Below are positions 26,271 through 34,951 of a DNA stretch of 64,000 nt, piece by piece. Origin of the DNA: Burkholderiales bacterium (GTDB lineage Bacteria > Pseudomonadota > Gammaproteobacteria > Burkholderiales > SG8-41); the NCBI GenBank assembly GCA_020854035.1, contig JADZGE010000088.1, forward strand, positions 1 through 64,000, read 5' to 3'. Each line of letters begins with the position of its first letter. Position 1 is the stretch's first letter. The position numbers were made by a program, and so were the translations under genes. The notes under the pieces were generated by a model, which was not told the DNA's origin, ran no database searches, and saw only the letters and a list, made by a program, of their open reading frames with translations.

Positions 26271-28580
26271 ATGAGCTCGCGCGCCCCGCTCGTCGGCACC
26301 GCGGTGGGCCGGCTGGAGGACGCGCGTCTCGTGCGTGGCAGCGGCGAGTTCGTCGCCGACCTCCGGCCTGCCGGGCTCCTCCACGCCGTCATCTGCCGCA
26401 GCCCGGCGGCGCACGGGCGGATCGTCTCGCTCGATCTCGCGGCCGCGCGCGCGAGCCCCGGGGTGCGCGCGGTGTTCGCCGCGGCGGACCTCGGGGAGCC
26501 GCCGCCGGTCATCCCGATTCGCACGGAAACGCTGCCCGGGCTCGCGCGTTTCGAGCAGCCCGTCCTCGCGCACGGCAAGGTGCGCTACGCGGGCGAGCCG
26601 ATTGCCGTCGTCGTCGCCGATAGTCCCGATCAGGCCGAGGACGCGGCGGAATGCGTCCGCGTGGAGATCGAGCGCCTGCCCGCGATTCCCGATCGCGCCG
26701 CGGCGGAGGCGGGCGCCGCCGTCCTCTTCGAGCAGCACGCCACCAACCTCGCGGGGAGGCTCACGGGCGTCGCGGGCGATGCGGAGGCCGCGGTACGCGG
26801 CGCGGACTACGTGCGCCGCGAGTGCTTCCGCGTGCCGCGGATCGCCGTCAATCACCTGGAGACGCGCGGCGTGCTCGCGCAATGGCGGGAGCCGGCGGGA
26901 CGCCTCGTCGTGTCGGGCGCCATGAAAGTGCCGTTCGCGACGCGGGGCTACCTAGCGCGCCTGTTCGGCGTGCCGGAGGACGCGGTGGAGGTGAGGGAGA
27001 CGGACGTCGGCGGCGGCTTCGGCGCGCGCGGGGAGTTCTACCCGGAGGACTTCCTGGTGCCGTACGCCGCGCGGCTCCTGCGACGCCCGGTGCGGTGGAT
27101 CGAGAGCCGCAGCGAGCACCAGCTCGCCACCGCGCACGCGCGCGAAGTCGAGTGCGAGCTGGAGATCGCCTGCCGCCGCGACGGCACGATCCTCGCGCTG
27201 CGCGGGCGCGCATGGTCCGATCTCGGCGCGTACGTGCGTCCCAACGCGATGACCGCGCCGCGCAACATCGCGCAGATGGCCGCGGGTCCCTATCGCGTGC
27301 CGAGTCTCCACGTGGAGGTCTCGCTGCTGCTCACGAACAAGACTCCGGCGGCGAGCTTTCGGGGCCCGGGGCGCTTCGAGGTCGATTTCTTCCGCGAGCG
27401 ACTCATCGATCTCGCCGCGCGCGATCTCGGCATCGACCGCGTCGAGGTGCGCCGCCGCAACCTGCTCACGGCCGCCGACATGCCGCACGCGCTGCCGAAG
27501 GTGCTGCCGTACGGCACCGGAGGCGAGACCGATAGCGGCGACTACCGCGTGACCTTCGAGCGCTGCCTCGCCGAGATCGACTGGGACGCGAAGGCCGCGC
27601 GCGCCGGGCGGCTCGCCGGCGGCCGCTACCACGGCCTCGGCGTCGGCTGCTATATCGAGGGCGGTTCGACCGGGCCGCGCGAGACCGCGAGGCTCGCGCT
27701 CGGGCCCGACGGGACGATCGCGGTGTACGTCGGCTCCTCCGGCATCGGGCAGGGACTGGAGACGATCTTCGCGCAGATCGCCGCGGACGCACTCGATGTG
27801 CCGCTCGGGCGCATTCGCGGCGTGTTTCACGGCTCCACCGGGCTCGTCCGCGAGGGGCTGGGCTCGTGGGGCTCGCGCGCGACGGTGATGGGCGGCTCGG
27901 CGATCCTCGTCGCGGCGGCGAATCTGAAACAGGCGATCCGGGCGGCGGCGGGCGAGCAGTTCGGCTGCGCGGCGGACGAAGTGGAGATCGCCGGGGAGTT
28001 CGCCGTGGCCCGCGCGCGCGGCAAGTCTCGCACGATCGCCGAGCTCTCGGGCGACGGCTTCGAGGTCGAGGGGGTATTCGAGAACAACCGGCGCACCTAC
28101 AGCTACGGCACGCACGCCGCGCACGTCGCGGTGGACCCGGAGACCGGACGCGTGGAAGTGCTCGACTACGTGTCGGTGGAGGACGTCGGGCGGATCATCA
28201 ACCCCGCCACGCTGCACGGGCAGGTCATCGGCGCGATCGTGCAGGGCCTCGGCACGAGCCTCAGGGAGCGCCTCGCCTACGATCGGGACGGCCAGCTCCT
28301 CTCGGGAACACTCGCCGATTACGCGCTGCCCGGCGCGGGGGATTTTCCGCGCGTGCGCGCGCTCTCGCTCGAATGCTTTCCCTCGCCGGCGAATCCCCTC
28401 GGCGCCAAGGGCGCGGGGGAGGGCGGCATCATTCCCGTGGGCGGCGTCATCGCCAACGCCGTCGCGTCGGCGCTGCAGTCGCTCGGGGTCGAGCCCTTCG
28501 AGCTGCCGCTGACACCGGCCCTCTTGTGGGAGTCGATCGAACGGGCGAAAGCGAGGAAGGAGGCAGGCGCGAAGGGCTGA
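26271..28580 (+). CDS. Molybdopterin hydroxylase large subunit (xanthine dehydrogenase/CO dehydrogenase family)
   Basis: A 769-residue protein with the N-terminal a/b-hammerhead domain (about 20-135, GKVRYAGEPIAVVVA) and a molybdopterin-binding domain. The latter carries ETDVGGGFGARG, ASFRGPGRFE, the GSSGIGQGLETIFAQI block and the C-terminal GAKGAGEGGI with the catalytic glutamate. This subunit normally needs a 2Fe-2S and an FAD partner, and neither gene is adjacent, so it is an orphan or works with partners elsewhere. Such enzymes hydroxylate N-heterocycles or aldehydes, or oxidise CO. The CO-specific Cys active-site loop (VAYRCSF) is replaced by TPAASFRGPG, which argues against CO dehydrogenase. 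Confidence 0.85.
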   Translation: MSSRAPLVGTAVGRLEDARLVRGSGEFVADLRPAGLLHAVICRSPAAHGRIVSLDLAAARASPGVRAVFAAADLGEPPPVIPIRTETLPGLARFEQPVLAHGKVRYAGEPIAVVVADSPDQAEDAAECVRVEIERLPAIPDRAAAEAGAAVLFEQHATNLAGRLTGVAGDAEAAVRGADYVRRECFRVPRIAVNHLETRGVLAQWREPAGRLVVSGAMKVPFATRGYLARLFGVPEDAVEVRETDVGGGFGARGEFYPEDFLVPYAARLLRRPVRWIESRSEHQLATAHAREVECELEIACRRDGTILALRGRAWSDLGAYVRPNAMTAPRNIAQMAAGPYRVPSLHVEVSLLLTNKTPAASFRGPGRFEVDFFRERLIDLAARDLGIDRVEVRRRNLLTAADMPHALPKVLPYGTGGETDSGDYRVTFERCLAEIDWDAKAARAGRLAGGRYHGLGVGCYIEGGSTGPRETARLALGPDGTIAVYVGSSGIGQGLETIFAQIAADALDVPLGRIRGVFHGSTGLVREGLGSWGSRATVMGGSAILVAAANLKQAIRAAAGEQFGCAADEVEIAGEFAVARARGKSRTIAELSGDGFEVEGVFENNRRTYSYGTHAAHVAVDPETGRVEVLDYVSVEDVGRIINPATLHGQVIGAIVQGLGTSLRERLAYDRDGQLLSGTLADYALPGAGDFPRVRALSLECFPSPANPLGAKGAGEGGIIPVGGVIANAVASALQSLGVEPFELPLTPALLWESIERAKARKEAGAKG

Positions 28581-28672
28581 CGGACCGCCCCGGACCGCCC
28601 CGCTCCCCGATCCCGGCTTCGCGGTTCGCTCCCGCCCATGGGCGGCGAGCCGTGCGGCAGGTTCCGCGCGGG

Positions 28673-29632
28673 TCAGCCCGGCCGGGAGTCGGGCGCCTCG
28701 CAGCCCCTGTCCCGGGGCAGGCCGCGGAACGGGCCGCGCATCACGACGAGCAGCGCCTTCGTCATGCGCACGCGATCGAGCGGCGCGAGCGCCGGCATCA
28801 CCGGCGCGATGTGGTCGATGCCGGCGAGCTTGACGAAATCCATGCCCGGCAGCACCGCGCCTTCCAGCGGCACCAGCCCGTCGTTGCGTATGCCCCACCG
28901 CGCCATGAGGGCGTGCGGCAGCCCGAGCGCCGTGCGCGGGCGGGCGCCGGCGGCGCCATCGATCGCGCTGGCGAAGGCGACTGCGGGCACCGCGCGCAGC
29001 ACCGCGCCGATCGCCGCCGCGTGCTCCCGTTGCCATGCGCGCGAAGCCGCCGTCGTGAGCGCGTCCGCCGAGTCCTTCGTGGCGCCGAGGAATCCGAGCA
29101 TGGCGACCGCGAGCGCCGGTTCGATGACCGTCCCGTCGAGCAGCCAGTCCGCCAGCGGCGTGCCGGAGAAAACGCCCTGCAGCGATATCCAGCCGCGTAC
29201 TCTCGCGCGCAGCGCCGCCGCGCCGCGAAGCGCTTCGAGCGCGTCGACGGAGCCCTTGCTGTGCGTGACGAGCAGCACGGGCTTCGTCGAGGAGCCGACC
29301 GCGGCCGCGACGATCGGCGCGTTCACCGCCACGCTCTGCCGGGAGCGCACGCCGACCTTCTCGCGTTCCACGCCGAGCGAATCGAGCCAGCGCAGGTGAT
29401 CCGCGAAGTAGGCCGGATCGACATCCCCGAAGTAGCCGGGCACGAGCAGCACCTTGTGCGCGCGCAGCGCCGCGACGTGGGCGGCGCCGAAAGCGCAGTC
29501 GCGGCGAAAAACATCGAGGAATGCTGGCGTGAGATCCGCGCCGCCCGCGGCACGCGAGGGCAGCGCGGCCGACGCGATCGCCGTGGTCACGAAACGCAGG
29601 CAGCGACGCCGTCCGATCGATTCAAACGTCAT
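28673..29632 (-). CDS. Exported alpha/beta hydrolase-fold protein
   Basis: A 319-residue protein with a twin-arginine-like leader (IGRRRCLRFVTTAIA, cleavage near PSRAAG). The core holds the nucleophile motif LLVTHSKGSVDAL (Ser in THSKG), an acidic residue in IRNDGLVPLEG and a His in IDHIAP, matching a lipase/esterase triad. Loop GYFGDVDPAYFADHLRWLD resembles polyhydroxyalkanoate- and lipase-like proteins. The substrate is unknown. ATG 29632 puts the RR pair near the N-terminus; ATG 29695 is an alternative. It is convergent with the molybdopterin hydroxylase gene. Confidence 0.7.
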   Translation of the reverse strand: MTFESIGRRRCLRFVTTAIASAALPSRAAGGADLTPAFLDVFRRDCAFGAAHVAALRAHKVLLVPGYFGDVDPAYFADHLRWLDSLGVEREKVGVRSRQSVAVNAPIVAAAVGSSTKPVLLVTHSKGSVDALEALRGAAALRARVRGWISLQGVFSGTPLADWLLDGTVIEPALAVAMLGFLGATKDSADALTTAASRAWQREHAAAIGAVLRAVPAVAFASAIDGAAGARPRTALGLPHALMARWGIRNDGLVPLEGAVLPGMDFVKLAGIDHIAPVMPALAPLDRVRMTKALLVVMRGPFRGLPRDRGCEAPDSRPG

Positions 29633-29935
29633 GGGTGCGAAGCGCGTGGCGCCGGTAGCGGATCCCGCGGCTTGAACGCCCGCCGCGGGTTTCATTATCC
29701 CAGGCAATCCGGACCCTCGCCGCGGCGCGCGCCGGGATCGCGAACGCGGCAGCGCCCCGCGCGGCACGCACTGTCGCCGATCGACGACACATGCGTCGCT
29801 TCGCCGCGCAGAAAATTTCTCGTTCGCGCGCCCGGCGTGTCAACGGCGCAAACGCGCGCGACGTTACTGTGCTGACCGATCGAGAAGCCGCATGGCGTAT
29901 CGTCGGCAGTCAACCACCACCAGAGAGGAACCATC

Positions 29936-30160
29936 ATGAGCAAGCTGTTCTCCGCACTCGTCGCCGCGCTCTTCGCCGCCGCGACCGTCACGCCGTCCGC
30001 GTTCGCGCAGGAGCCGAAGAAGGATGCGGCGCCGAAAGCCGAGACGAAGAAAGCCGAGACGAAGAAGGCCGATGGCAAGAGCACCGCCGACGCGAAGAAG
30101 ACCGAAGGCAAGGCGAAAGGCGAAACCAGGCCCGACACGAAGAAGGAAGAGAAGAAGTAA
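29936..30160 (+). CDS. Small exported lysine-rich low-complexity protein
   Basis: 74 residues. A clean signal peptide (SKLFSALVAALFAAATVTPSAFAQ) is followed by a mature part of about 50 residues made almost only of Lys, Glu, Ala, Asp and Thr in loose ETKKA-type repeats. No enzyme motif. AGAGAGGA precedes ATG 29936 and a strong intrinsic terminator follows at 30182, so it is a complete monocistronic gene. Similar KKxExKK peptides are common in Burkholderiales, but their role is not known to me. The mature chain is probably disordered and highly positively charged. Confidence 0.75.
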   Translation: MSKLFSALVAALFAAATVTPSAFAQEPKKDAAPKAETKKAETKKADGKSTADAKKTEGKAKGETRPDTKKEEKK

Positions 30161-30181
30161 TTACCCGCCGGCAACGGCAAA

Positions 30182-30207
30182 GGCAGGGCTGCGGCCCTGC
30201 CTTTTTT
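30182..30207 (+). terminator. Intrinsic terminator of the lysine-rich protein gene
   Basis: GGCAGGGC (30182-30189) pairs with GCCCTGCC (30194-30201) around a TGCG loop and is followed by six T residues. It begins 21 bp after the stop codon. Confidence 0.9.
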
Positions 30208-30389
30208 GCGGGCGCGCGCCGGAGAGTTCGCGTTCCGCGGCGAAAGTGTCGCCGCGGCCCGACACCCGGGCGGCCGGCAAGGCGGGTCACGAAGCGCGGC
30301 GCGGCGTGGCGTAGGTCACGAAAATCGGGCACGCCCGTGGTTCCATGTCGCTGCCGTGGTGACAATCCGGGTGCGCGCGGCTATTCTTC

Positions 30390-30776
30390 ATGGCGGAATA
30401 CACGATGCGAGAAGCGATCATGGTGATGCACGAGTTGCGGGCCGAAGCCCGGATTCCCGTCGTTCAGCGCGGGGCATTGGGCGCCGGGAGCGAATGGTTC
30501 ACGTGCATGGTGCTCGACATGAGCCACAACGGGTTCCTGATGGTCGCCAACCGGCAGCTCGAGGTGGGGCAGTTGTTCGACTTCCGGTGCGAGCTCTACC
30601 CGGGCAGATTTCTCGAGTGCATGATCGAAGTGCGGCACGCCGACAACGACAGCGCGGGAGCCATGATCACGGAGATCGACAAGCCGACCATGAACCTGCT
30701 TCATGCCTACCTCGAGGAGAAGTGCGCCGAGCGGCTGGATGATCCCCGCAGGCCGGCCTTCCGGCGGGGCAACTGA
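30390..30776 (+). CDS. PilZ-domain protein
   Basis: 128 residues. The segment ELRAEARIPV near the N-terminus supplies an R-x3-R-like pair and VLDMSHNGFLMV the DxSxxG motif of PilZ domains, which bind cyclic di-GMP. It is followed by the beta-barrel strands GQLFDFRCELYPGRFLECMIEVRH. The arginine pair is spaced as in degenerate PilZ proteins, so ligand binding is uncertain. ATG 30390 or ATG 30405 could be the start; neither has a strong ribosome-binding site. Confidence 0.65.
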   Translation: MAEYTMREAIMVMHELRAEARIPVVQRGALGAGSEWFTCMVLDMSHNGFLMVANRQLEVGQLFDFRCELYPGRFLECMIEVRHADNDSAGAMITEIDKPTMNLLHAYLEEKCAERLDDPRRPAFRRGN

Positions 30777-30785
30777 GATTTCGGG

Positions 30786-31658
30786 TCAGCGCGCCCGCGC
30801 GACGAACTCGAGCAGCGCCTCGGCGACGATCCCCGGTTCGGTCGCGGTGGGGAAGTGCCCGCTCTTCGGGCACGGCACCAACAGCGGGCGGGGGGAGAAC
30901 GCCGCGAGGAAAGCCGCCTCCGCGCTCGCGGGGAAACGCTTGCTCGCTCCGCCGCGGCAGGCGAGCACCGGCGTTGTCACGAGGGCGGCTTTCCCGAGGA
31001 GATCGTAGTCGCCGCCGGCGGAAGCGGTGAAGCTTCGCAGGCGCCCGAGGCGCTCGGCGGTATAGGGAAAGCGCCATGCGCCGCCCGCCTCGATCATCAC
31101 GTCACGGGTGAAGCGCGCGAGCGCCGCCGGGTTCCACTCGCCTTCCTCGGTTTCGAGGAAGTGCCGTTCCGCCTCGGCGAGCGTGGCGAAGGATTCGGGT
31201 CGAGGAACCGCCGGGTTCCGCGGCGCCTGCGCCCCGGGCAGCCGCACGACGGGATCGATGAGCACCACGCCCGCGACGCGCTCCGCGTCGACCCTCGCGA
31301 GCTCCAGCGCGATCGAGCACGCGAACGAGTGTCCCACGACGACGTAGCGCGCCGGCAACAGAGATTCCGCGATGAGGCGCGCATCCCGCGCGAAGTCCGC
31401 ACAGGCATCGCCTTGCGGCGTATCGCTGCGACCGTAACCGCGCTGGTCCGGGCACACCATGCGCAGGTCGCCGATGCGCTCGGCAAGCGCGATCCACATC
31501 CCGCTCTGGGTGAGCGAACCGTGCAGCGCGAGCACCGGCGGGTAACGCTCCTCGCCGGGGCGCCATTCACGGTAGAACTGGCGGAAGCCCGCGATCGAGG
31601 TTGCGCCGGTACGCCATGTGCCGGCCGGTGCAGGGTGCGTGGTCGGTTCATTTCTCAT
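30786..31658 (-). CDS. Alpha/beta hydrolase
   Basis: 290 residues with a standard alpha/beta hydrolase fold: oxyanion region LALHGSLTQSG, DQRGYGRSDTP, nucleophile elbow VVGHSFACSIAL (Ser in GHSFA) and terminal histidine in KSGHFPTATEP. Resembles generic haloalkane dehalogenase/epoxide hydrolase/esterase-type proteins. The GxSxA elbow is atypical but known. ATG 31658 has AAGAAGG at good distance. The 3' end is ten bases from the convergent PilZ gene. Confidence 0.85.
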   Translation of the reverse strand: MRNEPTTHPAPAGTWRTGATSIAGFRQFYREWRPGEERYPPVLALHGSLTQSGMWIALAERIGDLRMVCPDQRGYGRSDTPQGDACADFARDARLIAESLLPARYVVVGHSFACSIALELARVDAERVAGVVLIDPVVRLPGAQAPRNPAVPRPESFATLAEAERHFLETEEGEWNPAALARFTRDVMIEAGGAWRFPYTAERLGRLRSFTASAGGDYDLLGKAALVTTPVLACRGGASKRFPASAEAAFLAAFSPRPLLVPCPKSGHFPTATEPGIVAEALLEFVARAR

Positions 31659-31924
31659 CGCGCCCTTCTTTCGGGGCATGCTTCGGACAGACCCCGCGCC
31701 AGGTGGCGGGCGCCGGGGTGATGCGCTGCGGCACTCGTGACAATACCACTCCTCGTCGCGCCCCGGGTTCCTGCATCGGACAAGCCGGGGGAGCGAGGGC
31801 CCGCGGGTTTCTCTCACTCCCCGTTCTCCCCGGTCCTGCCCGCCGGCAAGACTCCGGGCCGGATGAGCAGCGCGAGCAGGACGCGCCGCTCCTCGGGCGG
31901 TGCGCAGCGAGCGGGCAACGCGGC

Positions 31925-32314
31925 CTACTCCCGCTCCCAGTACGCGGCTCTTTCGGGAAAGATCCACCGCACGCCACCCTTCGGGTCTTCCCTGTCGCCC
32001 GTGTAGCGCGGGATGAGGTGGACATGGAGATGCATGATCGACTGCCCCGCGGCGAGGCCGCCGTTCACGCCGATGTTGTAGCCATCCGGCCCGTGCGCGG
32101 CGTCGAGCAGCCCCTTCGCCTCGTCGAGCAGCGCGAAGAGCGCGAGACGCTCCTGCGGCGTCGTGTCGAAGAACGACGCGACGTGGCGACGCGGGATGAT
32201 CAGGGTGTGGCCCTTGTTGACGGGGTAGCTGTCGGGCGTGGCGTATGCGAGCGCGTTCTCGCAGAGAATGCGCTGGCGGGCCCTGTCGCAGAAGAGGCAG
32301 GAGGACGCGATCAC
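31925..32314 (-). CDS. HIT family nucleotide-binding protein
   Basis: 129 residues. CLFCDRARQ near the N-terminus (zinc-ligand pair), PVNKGHTLIIPRRH and the histidine triad MHLHVHLIP (His95, 97, 99) identify a HINT/Fhit-type nucleoside phosphoramidate hydrolase. The start is GTG 32314, which overlaps the stop of the exonuclease gene as GTGA. There is no closer ATG. The 266-bp gap to the next minus-strand gene contains a possible frameshifted zinc-ribbon remnant (31648-31765). Confidence 0.88.
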   Translation of the reverse strand: MIASSCLFCDRARQRILCENALAYATPDSYPVNKGHTLIIPRRHVASFFDTTPQERLALFALLDEAKGLLDAAHGPDGYNIGVNGGLAAGQSIMHLHVHLIPRYTGDREDPKGGVRWIFPERAAYWERE

Positions 32315-32892
32315 CGGTGCGGCCCGCCGCTCTGCATCTTCCGGCGGCTTCCTTCGCTCGCGCGGCCTTGCCGCCGCCGGCCGCCCGGCGCAGCGAACGC
32401 CCAGCCCGCCTCCTGCGCGCGGAGCACGATGCGCGCGCACGCCTCCGCGTCCGAGAGCGCTTCGTGATGCCGCAGCGGGATGCCGAGACGGGAGCAGACG
32501 TCGGGAAGCTTCGTCGGGTGGATGCGCCACGTCGCGCGCGCAAGGCTTACCGTGCACACGAACGGGAGCTTCGGCGGGTTCACCGCGGCGCGCGCGCAGC
32601 AGGCCGCGAGCACGCCCCGGTCGAAGGGGGCGTTGTGCGCCGCGAGAAACGCCACGCCGCGCAGCAGGCGCCGCACGGCGGGCCAGACGCGGTCGAAACC
32701 CGGCGCAGATTCGACGTCCTCCCAGGCGAGGCCGTGTATGTGCGTGAAACAGAACCACGCGTCCGGCGGCCGGATGAGGAACTGCTCGCGGGCCACGATC
32801 GCGCCACCGGAAGCGACGACGATGCCGACCGCGCACGCGCTGTCGAACGAGGGGTTCGCGGTTTCGAAATCGATGGCGGCGAAGGTGCTCAA
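32311..32892 (-). CDS. DnaQ-like 3'-5' exonuclease (DEDD family)
   Basis: 193 residues. The ExoI motif FAAIDFETA (Asp8, Glu10), ExoII motif AHNAPFDRGVL and ExoIII motif HEALSDAEACA (His and Asp) define a DEDDh exonuclease of the Pol III epsilon/RNase T type. The stand-alone domain without a polymerase partner suggests RNA or DNA trimming or repair. TTG 32892 is chosen as start because AAAGG precedes it and the sequence before it is basic and non-homologous. The stop overlaps the HIT gene start. Confidence 0.88.
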   Translation of the reverse strand: MSTFAAIDFETANPSFDSACAVGIVVASGGAIVAREQFLIRPPDAWFCFTHIHGLAWEDVESAPGFDRVWPAVRRLLRGVAFLAAHNAPFDRGVLAACCARAAVNPPKLPFVCTVSLARATWRIHPTKLPDVCSRLGIPLRHHEALSDAEACARIVLRAQEAGWAFAAPGGRRRQGRASEGSRRKMQSGGPHR

Positions 32893-32988
32893 CTGCCTTT
32901 CAGCCCCGCTTCCCTCATGACGGCGCTCCAGCGCCTGATTTCGCTCCGCACGCGATCGCCGGCGGCGTGCCGCGCGCAAGGCGTGCCG

Positions 32989-34026
32989 TTACTCGGGCTT
33001 GATCCCGGCGTTCCTGACCACCTTCGCCCAGCGCGCGACTTCGGACTGGAAGTAGCGATCGAAGTCCGCCCCGGCAAGCACGCGCGGCGCCACGCCGTGC
33101 GCCGCGAACTTCTGCTGCAGGTCGGGCGCGGCGAGCGCCTTGACGACGATCGACTCCAGTCGCGAGATCACCGGCCGGGGCGTCTTCGCCGGCGCGCAGA
33201 TGCCATACCACACCGTCACCTCGAAGCCGGGATAGCCGGACTCCGCGATCGTCGGCACATCGGGCAGTTCGGCGCTGCGCCTTGCCGAGGTGACGGCGAG
33301 CCCGCGGAGCTTCCCGCTCTTGATGTTCGGCAGCTGCGAGGGCACATTGTTGAACGCCACCTTCATCTGGCCGCCGAGCACGTCCGCGTTGGCCTGGGCC
33401 GCCGACTTGTAGGGCACGTGAACCATGTCGATTCCCGCCGTGGTCTTGAAATACTCCATCGTGAGGTGCGGTGAAAAGCCGATGCCGCTCGAGGCATAAT
33501 CGATCCTGCCGGGGCTCGCCTTGACGTGGGCGACGAACTCCTTCAGCGTCCGCGCGGGCAGCGACGGATGCACGACAAGCACGTTCGCCACGGCGCCGTA
33601 CTGGGCGACCCGGGCGAAGTCGCGCACGGTGTCGAAGGGCAGGCTGCGGTAGAGCGCGGGGCGGATCGCCTGCGATACGCCGCACTGGGCCAGGGTGTAG
33701 CCATCGGGCGCGGCGACCTTTACCGCCTCCATGCCGATGATTCCGCCCCCGCCGGGGCGATTGTCGATGATGACCTGCTGCCCGGCCAGCTCGGTCAGCT
33801 TGCTCGCGAGAATTCGCGCGATCGTGTCGGTCGAGGCGCCCGCCGCGTTCGGAAGAACAATGCGGATCGGCTTCGCGGGATAGTCGGCCGCCGCGGCCGG
33901 CCCGCCGGCGAGCATGGCACAGGCGAGAAGCGCCGGCGCCGGGATCGAGCGCCGCATGCCGGCCGCGGTCGCGCGGGTGAGGGCGGGCATGGCATGAAGG
34001 CGCCGCGCGTGATGTCGGGAACGCAT
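32989..34026 (-). CDS. TctC/Bug-family substrate-binding protein divergent from N-formylglutamate amidohydrolase
   Basis: 345 residues from ATG 34026, which has TGGAG eight bases upstream. An internal ATG at 33957 would give a more typical signal peptide (MRRSIPAPALLACAMLAGG). Loop 1 is PNAAGASTDTIAR. Loop 2 reads HVPYKSAAQ, where Ser replaces the nearly invariant Gly after Lys and the following Pro is lost, so ligand geometry may differ. DNRPGGGGI and APDGYT are conserved. The divergent amidohydrolase pair (34082-36384) suggests an N-acyl amino acid or cyclic amide ligand, by context only. Confidence 0.88.
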   Translation of the reverse strand: MRSRHHARRLHAMPALTRATAAGMRRSIPAPALLACAMLAGGPAAAADYPAKPIRIVLPNAAGASTDTIARILASKLTELAGQQVIIDNRPGGGGIIGMEAVKVAAPDGYTLAQCGVSQAIRPALYRSLPFDTVRDFARVAQYGAVANVLVVHPSLPARTLKEFVAHVKASPGRIDYASSGIGFSPHLTMEYFKTTAGIDMVHVPYKSAAQANADVLGGQMKVAFNNVPSQLPNIKSGKLRGLAVTSARRSAELPDVPTIAESGYPGFEVTVWYGICAPAKTPRPVISRLESIVVKALAAPDLQQKFAAHGVAPRVLAGADFDRYFQSEVARWAKVVRNAGIKPE

Positions 34027-34053
34027 CGGGGTGGCTCCACGTTGTATGCCGCA

Positions 34054-34075
34054 AGTATATACCCGACGATATAAT
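34054..34075. promoter_or_regulatory. Divergent -10 elements between TctC and amidohydrolase genes
   Basis: A perfect TATAAT lies at 34070-34075 on the plus strand, only six bases before ATG 34082, and there is no Shine-Dalgarno between them. On the minus strand TATACT occupies 34059-34054, giving a TctC transcript start near 34047 with a leader of about 20 nt. TTGTAT at 34042-34047 is too far (22 bp) to be a standard -35 for the plus promoter. Confidence 0.5.
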
Positions 34076-34081
34076 CGGCCG

Positions 34082-34951
34082 ATGAGCGGCACGCCCTATA
34101 CATACCATGGGCCAGAGGGCGAGGCGCTGCCGCTCGTCTTCGATTCGCCGCACAGCGGCACCGAAGTGCCGCCGTACGTGTGCCCGGCCGCGCCGCGCGA
34201 AGCGCTCATGACGGGATCCGATCTCTTCGTCGACCGGCTCTACGGCGCGGCGCCGCGGCACGGTTGCGCGCTCATCGCAGCCGCCTTCCCGCGCTGGATG
34301 ATCGACGCGAACCGCGCGCCCGACGACCTCGATGCGGAACTCATCGACGGCGCATGGCCCGGCAGCATCAACCCGGGGCGCAAGACGCTGCAGGGCATGG
34401 GCGTCATCCGGCGCTACGCATTGCCCGGTGTTCCCGTATACGGGCGCAGGCTCGCCGTCGCCGAAATCCAGCGGCTCTTCCGCGAGCACTATGAGCCCTA
34501 TCACGAGGCGGTGCGGCGCGAGCTCGATCAGTGCCACGCGCGGTTCGGCGCGGTGTGGCACGTCGATTGCCACTCGATGAAGTCCCGGGGAAACGCGATG
34601 AACGACGACCCCGGTCGCGAGCGGCCGGACTTCGTGGTCGGCGACCTCGAGGGGCAGAGCGCGGAGCCCGCTTTCGTCGCGTGCGCGGTCGACACGCTTG
34701 CCGGCATGGGTTATCGCGTGAACGTGAACGATCCCTACAAGGGCGCATACCTCGTCCGGGCCTACTCGAACCCGGGCCGGCGGCGGCACAGCATCCAGAT
34801 CGAACTGAATCGCGCGCTTTACATGGACGAGTCCCGCTTCGAGCCGCACCAAGGGTTCGATGCGCTCGCGCGCAACCTCGAAATCCTGATCCGCGCGCTC
34901 GCCGGCTTCGTGCGCGCGCGGATCGGGCGGGAAAAGAGAGGCAAGCCATGA
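34082..34951 (+). CDS. N-formylglutamate amidohydrolase family protein
   Basis: 289 residues. FDSPHSGTEVPP near the N-terminus, WMIDANRAPDDLD and VWHVDCHSMKSRG are the signature zinc-binding and active-site blocks of the N-formylglutamate amidohydrolase (HutG-type) family. True HutG ends histidine degradation, but no hut gene is nearby, so a related N-acyl or N-formyl substrate is likely. ATG 34082 is immediately after a TATAAT box with no ribosome-binding site, pointing to a leaderless mRNA. Its stop overlaps the next gene by four bases (ATGA). Confidence 0.88.
   Translation: MSGTPYTYHGPEGEALPLVFDSPHSGTEVPPYVCPAAPREALMTGSDLFVDRLYGAAPRHGCALIAAAFPRWMIDANRAPDDLDAELIDGAWPGSINPGRKTLQGMGVIRRYALPGVPVYGRRLAVAEIQRLFREHYEPYHEAVRRELDQCHARFGAVWHVDCHSMKSRGNAMNDDPGRERPDFVVGDLEGQSAEPAFVACAVDTLAGMGYRVNVNDPYKGAYLVRAYSNPGRRRHSIQIELNRALYMDESRFEPHQGFDALARNLEILIRALAGFVRARIGREKRGKP

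Noticed and set aside
26271-28580. CO dehydrogenase large subunit (coxL form I)
   Set aside because: The AYRCSF active-site loop with the Cu-binding cysteine is absent and no coxM or coxS is adjacent.
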